Shown one piece after another: positions 56,384 through 64,000 of a stretch of 64,000 nucleotides of DNA. The stretch spans positions 496,001 through 560,000 of the forward strand of contig LNKV01000040.1 of assembly GCA_001465935.1 (NCBI GenBank), read 5' to 3'. This DNA is from Clarireedia homoeocarpa (Eukaryota > Ascomycota > Leotiomycetes > Helotiales > Rutstroemiaceae). Every line of letters starts with the position of its first letter. The first letter of the stretch is position 1. The position numbers and the translations under genes were made by a program. The notes beneath the pieces are model-generated. The model was not told the DNA's origin and ran no database searches. It was given only the letters and a program-made list of their open reading frames with translations.

Positions 56384-57934
56384 ATGAATCGTCATTTCCA
56401 AGCAGTTGATAATATTGCAACTGCTGTTCGCAAGTTCTTTGAACTTGGCGAGCCATACCGGGTGTTCCATGGCTCCTCGAATAGCACCCGCCCTCGACAT
56501 GGGTCGAGACAAAACGTGGTCGACATCAGCATGCTTTCAAACCTCGCAGTTGATGCGGAACGACGTATTGCCTTCGTAGAGCCCAATGTGCCAATGGACC
56601 GCCTCGTTGAGGCGACTTTAGCCTACGGACTCGTGCCCCCTGTCGTGATGGAGTTCCCTGGTATCACAGCGGGCGGTGGTTTCGCAGGAACATCAGGGGA
56701 GAGCAGCTCATTCCGCCACGGCTTCTTCAACGATACAGTGAACTCCGTGGAGATGGTCCTCGGAAACGGGGACATAGTCCAGGCCTCTTGTCAGGAACGA
56801 GAAGACCTTTTTCATGGAGCTGCTGGTGCTGCAGGGACTCTTGGTATTATAACACTCATGGAATTGCGTCTTATCGAAGCAAGGAAGTTGGTTAAGACTA
56901 CCTACCGTAAGGTCCAGAGGATTTCGAATGCGGTTCAGGAGATCGAAGCACAAACTGAAAATGCTGAAATTGATTATATTGACGGTATTGCGTTTTCCTC
57001 TGAACACAGTGTCATCATCACTGGTCAGTTGACAGATATAAAACCGGCCGAGTGTAGACTGCAGACCTTCAGCCACGCCGATGACCCGTGGTTCTATTTG
57101 CATGTCCAGCATAAGACACAGCATCTCAGCCCGTCTTCAACTGTTGTGGAGTACATCCCACTTAGCGAATATCTATTCCGCTATGACAGAGCTGGGTTTT
57201 GGGTCGGTCGTCAGGGCTATACCTACTTCAAGCTTATTCCATTTACCAAGTTTTTCCGTTGGCTGCTTGACGACTATTCTCACACTCGAACACTCTACCA
57301 TGCACTTCATGCAAGTGGCGTCTCAACGCAGTTTGTGGTTCAAGACCTGGCCTTACCGTACGATACGGCAGAGGCGTTCATAAGCTGGGTTGACCGGGAA
57401 CTAGGAATTTGGCCACTCTGGCTGTGTCCCTTGCGTAGATGCTCACTGCCGACTTTCCATCCAGTCACCGACTCCAGGTGTAAGAAGAGGTCAATGAACG
57501 AAGAGAAAGAGAAAGAAAAATCGAATGCAACCAAAATGTCACAACCAATGCTTAATATTGGGGTCTGGGGTTGGGGCCCTCGAGACTATGTGGAATTTGT
57601 GGCTAAGAATCGTGCCTTGGAGCACAAGTTGATGGAGCTAGGCGGACGCAAGTGGCTATACGCGCATACATATTACACCCAGGAGGAGTTCTGGAGCGAA
57701 TACGACTGTTCTTGGTACCAGGCCCTAAGGGAAAAATACCTCGCTACGACTCTACCGACTATATACGATAAAGTGAAGGTCAAGTTGCGAGCCGAATGGA
57801 AGAACCCCAAGCAATGGAGTGAGTTTTGGTTGAGTACATGGCCAATTGGCGGCTTATACGGCATGATTTTAGCTACGCTCTCTGGAGATATTAGCCTTCA
57901 TCGTCAGGCAAAGTGGAGATACAAAGGAGAATAG
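56384..57934 (+). CDS. DHCR24: Sterol delta-24 reductase (DHCR24/Diminuto-like), FAD-linked
   Basis: Intronless, 516 residues. An FAD-binding PCMH-type domain: the GSSNSTR loop near residues 30-36, the HGSxNSTR context typical of DHCR24, then PGITAGGGFAGTSGESSSFRHG (about 87-108) and GAAGTLGIITLMELRL (about 145). The C-terminal region has WGWGPRDYVEF and RKWLYAHTYYTQEEFW, also found in the DHCR24 family. The enzyme reduces the C24 side-chain double bond of sterols using FAD and NADPH. Fungal ergosterol synthesis normally uses ERG4 and not this enzyme. A transmembrane anchor at the N-terminus, seen in animals, is absent here, so a longer N-terminus or a soluble form is possible. The gene is intact and follows the DHCR7-like gene in the same direction. 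Confidence 0.88.
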   Translation: MNRHFQAVDNIATAVRKFFELGEPYRVFHGSSNSTRPRHGSRQNVVDISMLSNLAVDAERRIAFVEPNVPMDRLVEATLAYGLVPPVVMEFPGITAGGGFAGTSGESSSFRHGFFNDTVNSVEMVLGNGDIVQASCQEREDLFHGAAGAAGTLGIITLMELRLIEARKLVKTTYRKVQRISNAVQEIEAQTENAEIDYIDGIAFSSEHSVIITGQLTDIKPAECRLQTFSHADDPWFYLHVQHKTQHLSPSSTVVEYIPLSEYLFRYDRAGFWVGRQGYTYFKLIPFTKFFRWLLDDYSHTRTLYHALHASGVSTQFVVQDLALPYDTAEAFISWVDRELGIWPLWLCPLRRCSLPTFHPVTDSRCKKRSMNEEKEKEKSNATKMSQPMLNIGVWGWGPRDYVEFVAKNRALEHKLMELGGRKWLYAHTYYTQEEFWSEYDCSWYQALREKYLATTLPTIYDKVKVKLRAEWKNPKQWSEFWLSTWPIGGLYGMILATLSGDISLHRQAKWRYKGE

Positions 57935-59574
57935 TTTATAGTACTAGTTAACCGCTACTTAGCACTAACAAAAATTATTAGAATCTATTATTACTGCTAC
58001 AACTTACTAAATTAAAGTATTAATTAACTAATATGATTATCTTAAAATTACTATATAACATACACGGCGAATGCGAAATGAGGCTACATGAGAACGGGTT
58101 GTAAGGCGAGGCTAGTGCGTGAGGGAGATAGAGCTCGAAGGGTGATTGATGATGAAATTGATATATATATTTTCATACACTTCAAAGCCCTCTCATGCTG
58201 CCAGGCTTCATAGCGATATCAGCTTTCAGGTCGTTTGTCACGTAGCACTCGCTATCCATGTAGATACTGCTGCATGTATGGTAAAGTACTGGACATTGTG
58301 AGTGGTGTCAATGGATCTAAGGGTTGTTGGAATCGCGCAAAGAGTCGTCCTATCATGTTGTACCTCTTTTGCAAAGAATTAAGGTAGATTCAGGTAAGTA
58401 GTTTGTTACGCTTCACTGCCTCCAGCCAGTCTCATGTGTCGAGTGCCATTATATTCGTATCAATCCGAATAAGCCCCGCAATTCGAGATTGCGCTTACCT
58501 TGCCGTATATTCCTCCTCTATGTGAACCTGTTTCTATTTCACACTATCATCCTTTGTTGGAGGTGCAGTACATTCTTGAGCGTATTTTTGATACTGTAAG
58601 CATTTTAAATTAGGAGTTGGAAAGACCAACGGTGAAAGTGAGGAGATTCTCCGCAAACATTGTAATGTTGATTGCTTCATCGGCATAAATCCGCATGAAT
58701 ACCAATTTTGGTGGGAATAGATAACAGGATTTGTGGAGGCTTCATCTTGTGGTGTGTGAAGTTATCACTATCATTTAACAAGAACTCCTGTTAGCTCTAT
58801 TTAAAGCTGGCGATGGTGGCACAGACGTTGAGAATAAAATTGTCCTTATATACATACAGTACATCCTTCTCGTGTATGATTCTGCGCCCTGCGGCACCTG
58901 ACTTCGATGCAACGTAGATGACTTACACTAGGACATCTATATTTTATTTTAGCTGTTTGATGTTTCATAATGAATACCTTCTCTCTTTAGCTCAAGCTCT
59001 CAGTTTGCGTACTGCTTGTGCGTTCGTTCTTGTTCCCACATTTACATATTGTTGATTCAAGTACCCCGCAAATTCTTCCACCTGCGCGAGTAAGATAGGA
59101 TACTTCTCTGTGAAGTAGTACACTGTCGACAGATATCTATTGCTAGAAACTAGTTACTGGTTTCACGAACAGCTAAGTCGCTCCTATTTATTCAGTTCCG
59201 TCGCGTCTACGACGATTAAAATCGCGCTATGCCACGGACCTGGCCCAACGTGGATCGTTGGACCGCGGAGGGTGAGATGAAGAACCAGCCCGTTTTAGAA
59301 CGAGTGTATCGCTAGGTTCAAATCTTCTTCCACGATAATGAAAGAGAAGTATTGCACCAGGGGGTGTACTAACTTATTGGACGCGGATTTTAAGCGAAAA
59401 ACCTCATAAAAATAATTTTCAATAAGTAATATCTTTTAATCAACTATATTAAAAATAGTCAATACTAGATATACAAGACACGATATTACACCTCCTAGTT
59501 AGGTTATATATAAGGAATATTCAACTAAAAAAAGAATACAATTCTATAATATATTAGATAGTGTGACGAGACTA
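57935..59574. other. Transition from gene island to AT-rich DNA
   Basis: The first 140 bp are AT-rich, followed by about 1.2 kb of normal composition without a supported ORF. From about 59390 the sequence becomes strongly AT-rich. Confidence 0.4.
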
Positions 59575-59800
59575 CTAGTTAAGACACTGAATAACCTTAG
59601 AATTAACAACTAAAGAGTTAAGAGGATTATAAGGATCCGAAGGCTTATATATAAGAAGAGGTTATATACTTAATTATATATATACTAATATATACTAATA
59701 TATACTTGATATTTGACTTACTCCCAGAGAGGTTATATTCTTATATAGTATCGTGATAATTCGGTCAGAATTATTATATTACCCCCCTCTTCTAAAAAAG
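59575..59800 (-). repeat. AT-rich LTR with adjacent polypurine tract
   Basis: Read on the minus strand: AAGAGGGGGG (a polypurine tract, 59783-59793), then the LTR starting TAATATAATAATTC and running through TCACGATACTAT to GTAGTCTCGTCAC. The polypurine tract marks it as the 3' LTR of a minus-strand element whose body should lie to the right. Copies occur at 41189 and, inverted, at 61105. Confidence 0.7.
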
Positions 59801-61104
59801 CTCGCTTTCGAGTATCCTAATTACTTTATTAATTATTATCTTAGTTATATATCTTTAAGGTTTCTTCTTGAATAAATATAAATAACTTAAATAGTCTGTA
59901 ATAAATAAGTATAATATAACTATAAAAATAATAATACTAGTATTTTAATTTAACTTTATACTTTAAATATTATAAAGTTTAGAAATCACTTCTTATTTAT
60001 TATAGTTATTAGATAGTCTTCTTTAATATAGTTATAGTTATCTTCTCTAGATTCCTATAATCGAAGCTATTCGGGGAGAAGTACTAGAAGGCCAGGTACT
60101 TTTAAGTTAGTTTAATAAAAGTCTCAAAGTAGTATTAAAGATATCTTAAAATCTAATATTTTATACTAAGCTAGATCGATATTATAGTCTCTTTATTATA
60201 TATAATACTCTAATAACCTTTATTTTAAATAATAGACTAATATTTACTTTATTTTATATTTATCTATTTCTATTATATTAATTAGTAAAAGTAGTTTATT
60301 ATATTAACTCGATAATAGGTTATTAGCTATCTTCTTTAATTTATTAGTTAGAAATATATTATAAATTTATATAATACTAAACAGATCTAGATAATAAAAG
60401 TAATTAATATATTCTAAGACTTTAAAGTATCTATTAATAAAGTAATTTAGTTTTTTAGATAACTACTATATTAGTAGATATTATATATTCAATTAGATAT
60501 AATCGCTAACTTAGAAGTTAACTAGCTAGTAATATTTATTTATTTATCTAACTATTTACTTTTAAATAGTTATAATAATAGAGTAAGTATATTTTAAAAC
60601 TTTATAATTATAATAAATATAAGCTCGAGTATTCTTAATATTAAAGTTATCGATAAGTAGTTACTTTATTTATTTCTAATTCTAAGTAACTTTAAAAGTA
60701 TATTTATAAAGTACTTCGAAAAGAGATAAATTATTAAAAGAAGAATATAATAAAGTTAATTATATATAGTTTATTATTAATAGGAATTCGAACTAGTTAT
60801 CTTAATAATAATTAATAAAGAATCTTAGTTACTTTTATAAATACTAGTTATAAACTTTTATCTACTTATCAGTTTAGAGATAGTTTATAATAAAAAGTTT
60901 AATTTTAGTTCCAAGGATATTATTAAACTTAGTTTAGAATAAAGATATAAATTAAGGTTTATAATTAGATAGTATTATAATAAATAGATTATAATATTAA
61001 TAAATATATAAAATATAAAGTTTAGTCTAGTTTTTTATAATAATAATCTTATAATATAAGATTATAATAGTTTGTTTATTTAGTTGATCGATAATAATAA
61101 ATAT
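59801..61104. other. Highly AT-rich, RIP-like degraded DNA
   Basis: Almost no G or C outside short GAGC and TCTCG patches. There is no ORF. It probably is the mutated body of the minus-strand element whose LTR is at 59575-59800. Confidence 0.55.
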
Positions 61105-61267
61105 ATTATTATATTTATAATAATTCCGACCGAATTATCACGATACTATATAAAGATATAACCTCTTTAAAGATAAGTCAGATATCAAATATATATTAGT
61201 ATATATTAGTATATATATAATTAAGTATATAACCTCTTTCTATATATAAACTTTCGGATCTTTATAA
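61105..61267 (+). repeat. Inverted copy of the 59.6-kb LTR, interrupted by a later insertion
   Basis: From AATTCCGACCGAATTATCACG to CGGATCTTTATAAT it matches the reverse complement of about 59625-59785. At 61268 the match stops and another element starts (TATAACGAGAC), so the later element inserted into this LTR. Confidence 0.7.
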
Positions 61268-61460
61268 TTATAACGAGACTATTAATAAAGATATTAAATA
61301 ACCTTAGAATATTAAATTACAGAACTAAAACTATATATAAGAAGAGAGACTTTATATAGTTTAGAGCTTTAGAGTTTATATAAAACGATATTCTATAAAG
61401 AAATATCCTAGTTAGACTAATATACTATATATACGATTTTATATAAATCGTTATATTACT
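61268..61460 (-). repeat. 3' LTR of the short element, heavily mutated
   Basis: Aligns with 62947-63140. Where they differ, this copy nearly always has T for C or A for G, for example TTATATAAAACGATATT against TTGTACGAAGCGATGCC. Confidence 0.75.
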
Positions 61461-61922
61461 TTTTTCTTTGAAAAAACTTGTTTCTAAATATCTAAAAAGA
61501 ATAACTTAAAGTTAATAAAGGAAATAAATTAAAAGAAATAAAGAAGCTTTTATTTAAACTAATTATCTTTTAGCTTGTTTATTAGTCTCGATTATATTTA
61601 AGTTTATTAGCTTAGTAGCTTACTATAAATATTAATAAGACTATATATAAGAGTATTGAAAATATAATAGTTACTAAGCTAGTAGAATAGTAAATATAGA
61701 TATAGATTAATAAAAAGAAAAGCTATTAAAGTATTATATAAAGTATATAAACTCTTTGAAATTAGTAGGCTTGTCCGGCTGATTATCTAATCACTATAGT
61801 ATTGTCTAGCTTAAGTTTAGACGAAAAATATTGATTTTCCAGTTATCGTCTTAGCTCTTTCTACTTACTTTATATAGGATATACTAAAACCTAGTAATAT
61901 AATTATTTAAAGAATCAGTATC

Positions 61923-62267
61923 TTGATAAACTATATAAAGACGAGTAAGGACTTTCTTAGTACAACGAGAGTTCTTGTATATAAAGGCAAGAGCTTCAAG
62001 AATATCCTTGTAATTAAGGGGGGACTCGTCGACAAGGGGCAAGACTTGGGCTTAAATAGAAGACTCAAGGTTCAGGAAGATATAGTAGAATTTAGTAGTA
62101 TTGTCTTTTATAGCTTCGCTATCGACTTGTAGCTTGGCCTTAATAGTAGGTAGCCAGGTATCGAAGCGGGAAGCATTGAACTTGTCCGGGTCTTGTAGCT
62201 TAAATCGCTTAGATATCCGAGAATAAGGGATTTTCGAGTTATAGCTATATAGGAGGTGTATAGCCAA
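61923..62267 (-). pseudogene. Retrotransposon gag relic
   Basis: The minus strand reads KFKLQDPDKFNASRFDTW, LPTIKAKLQVDSEAIKD and FYYIFLNLESS, the layout of fungal LTR-element gag starts. A TAA stop at 62052-62054 (a probable former Gln codon) follows, then AQVLPLVDESPLNYKDILEAL and a few more blocks in the same frame. No zinc knuckle is left. Its GC content is higher than its surroundings, so it is less degraded. Confidence 0.65.
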
Positions 62268-62946
62268 GAAGTATTGATCTAGAGGGGTCGTCCGAATCCG
62301 GAAGGTGGGGGAATATAGGACAAGTCAGAATAAATATAAATACAAAGTTATAACTTATAGAAATAAGCTAATACGGTCGTTCAGCTCGAGAAGGAAGGAG
62401 GTAGTCGAGTCGTATCAACGGAATTAGTACACTGATAAGTAGGTTGATTTGTAGGTTCGTACAAATCAAGAAAGTAAGAAGGTAGTCGTCGGTCGCGAAG
62501 TGCCAATATACAAAGCAACTCCGGTGAGTTTTCGAACATTGATACTATAGACGCCGGCCCGCTTTGTACGAAACTTAAAAGCTACAATCTATACTTTTAC
62601 TATACTCTGATCTGCCAGCCAGACCTGGTACAGCTATTAACGAGATCCCCTCAGGGCTTGGGAAGACTGTTGCTAAAGACCCTCAACCGAGTACTTGCTT
62701 TTATCGTCTTTCTAATAGTAATATATATAATCCGCTTTAGGAACTTATAGAATTGAGTATACAGATGTCGGTATATATACGAAGTCTATAAGGTATTATA
62801 TACTACCTAATAGTGTAAGAATAAGAGGGTTGATTACCTCTTAGTGAAGTGCTTATATATAAATCATCTCCCTAGTTAAGTATTTAAAAATACCACTTCT
62901 AGCAGGATGATGATACTATATACGAAGTAAAGGGAGTTCAATATAA

Positions 62947-63140
62947 TATAACAAGACTGTTAACAAAGATATTAAATAACCTTAAAATATTAAACTACAG
63001 AACTAAAGTTATATACAAGAAGAGAGACCTTATATAACCTAGAGCCTTAGGGCTTGTACGAAGCGATGCCCTATAAAGAAATATCCTGGCTAGGCTAATA
63101 TACTATATATACGATTCCGTATAAATCGTTATACTTAGTT
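62947..63140 (-). repeat. 5' LTR of the short element, less mutated
   Basis: Retains GC-containing tracts (GGGCTTGTACGAAGCGATGCCC) that are AT-converted in the 61268-61460 copy. The ends are TATAACAAGAC and TCGTTATA. Confidence 0.75.
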
Positions 63141-64000
63141 TAATATTTAAAATATTTTTAAAATTAGTTAAATAATATTCTAAACTATATATTAAATAAA
63201 AGATAAATCTTCCTCGAACTTTTATTAATAATCTTTCTTTTTTATATAATTCTTTATTATATAATAAAACTATTTAGTATTTAATTCTTGATATAAAATA
63301 GAGTATTATAAATATAGTATATTATATAATTATATACTAGTTAACTTAGTATATAATTATACTCTAGTTAGTCTATTATATAACTATATACTAATATATT
63401 TAAATAGGTAGTTAGTAAAATAAAAATATTATCTTTTATAAAAACTTTATTTTTATTAAATAGTAGTAGTATATAGTTATCGATTATCGTATATTATAAA
63501 TTATATAATATTATTCCTTTAAAGTCTAAGTCTACTATTATATTTATTTAAAACACTTTTGTTATATATTTATAAACTCCTCTCTTTAAAATCTAGAAAA
63601 CTATTAATCCTATTTATTATCTTTATTTAATATCTATAAGTAAATTATCTTCTATTTTATTTTCTTATAGCTTTTCTATTATTCAAACTATTTATTATTT
63701 AAATTACCTTTACTAAATAAACTATAAATATATTATAGATATTATAAATAAAACTAAGATTATTATTAGATATATTATTAATAAATACTTTATATTATCT
63801 ATATTATAATTAATTACTTTATTTACTAAAAATATTAAATCTACTATATTTTTAAAATATTTATAATTATTAGAACTCTTATTAATACTATTAAAGTAGT
63901 TAACTTTAAAGACTAGTTTTATTATTATATTAAAGAAATTCAATTTAATAATTAGAAAAAACTCTTTCTTAACTTCTTTTTAAAAAACTTTCTAAAAAGT
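63141..64000. other. Highly AT-rich DNA to the window end
   Basis: Almost only A and T with scattered G/C. The 73-codon ORF at 63722-63943 (Asn/Ile/Lys/Tyr-rich) is a product of composition. Probably RIP-degraded repeat. Confidence 0.55.

Larger units (their letters stand above)
61268..63140 (-). mobile_element. Short, RIP-degraded LTR retrotransposon with a gag relic
   Basis: Direct repeats at 61268-61460 and 62947-63140 are its two LTRs, with inverted ends TATAACGA...TCGTTATA. A gag relic between them reads on the minus strand, so the right copy is the 5' LTR and the left copy the 3' LTR. A decayed polypurine tract (AAAGAAAAAAG in minus orientation, near 61463-61475) stands next to the left LTR as expected. 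The internal region is only about 1.5 kb, so pol has been deleted. Confidence 0.7.

Noticed and set aside
63722..63943. 73-codon minus-strand ORF at the AT-rich end
   Set aside because: Low-complexity translation of RIP-like DNA.
57935..64000. Telomere or subtelomere at the right end
   Set aside because: No telomere repeat or telomere-linked helicase is visible. AT-rich repeat islands also occur internally.

Overview
This is a filamentous ascomycete (Pezizomycotina) nuclear contig. The evidence is genes broken by short (46-61 bp) GT-AG introns with CTAAC/CTGAC-like branch sites, a fused fungal betaine-lipid synthase, an ERMES subunit (Mdm12), fungus-only DUF7918 and DUF3716 proteins, and AT-rich blocks with the C-to-T/G-to-A decay expected of repeat-induced point mutation (RIP). 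A Leotiomycete is plausible, but the sequence alone does not settle the class.

The left half (about 1-32 kb) is a conventional gene-bearing arm. It holds a large low-complexity protein with a repeated CWxLC-type helix (1.9-4.4 kb), an intact DUF7918 gene and its decayed tandem copy (6.8-9.7 kb), an NAD(P)-dependent MDR enzyme (10.5 kb), a secreted/single-pass membrane protein (12.2 kb), the betaine-lipid synthase BTA1 (14.2-16.8 kb), the ribosome-biogenesis factor NOC2 (17.8 kb) sharing a promoter region with the ESCRT-I subunit VPS28, and MDM12 (21.6 kb). A gene-poor tract of about 9 kb follows. It contains a 58-residue cysteine-rich protein (25 kb) and ends at a 131-residue conserved-looking protein (31.5 kb).

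From 33.9 to 41.2 kb lies a Ty1/copia LTR retrotransposon, with an assembly gap of 842 N just before the 3' LTR. Its gag-pol stays in one frame for about 4.9 kb but carries eight in-frame stops (seven TAG, one TAA, no TGA). Between pol and the 3' LTR it carries an antisense DUF3716 ORF. The whole element is saturated with CGTAC/GTACG (about 60 sites in 6 kb, in all three codon phases). This is the strongest unexplained pattern in the window. The left flank of the element is gene-like and the right flank is an old AT-rich LTR, so the two flanks do not match.

The right part (41-64 kb) is accessory. Decayed sequence includes a sulfotransferase-like pseudogene and an unidentified GC-rich relic. 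It surrounds an island with a full-size ABCG transporter, a broken cytochrome P450, a DHCR7-type sterol delta-7 reductase and a DHCR24-type sterol delta-24 reductase. Together these look like a small, partly decayed sterol-modification and export cluster. From 59 kb to the end the DNA is strongly AT-rich and consists of nested, RIP-degraded LTR elements, one with a recognisable pair of LTRs and a gag relic.

Exon boundaries were deduced by eye from frame continuity and splice signals, so they are predictions. Family assignments come from recognising conserved motifs, not from a database search.
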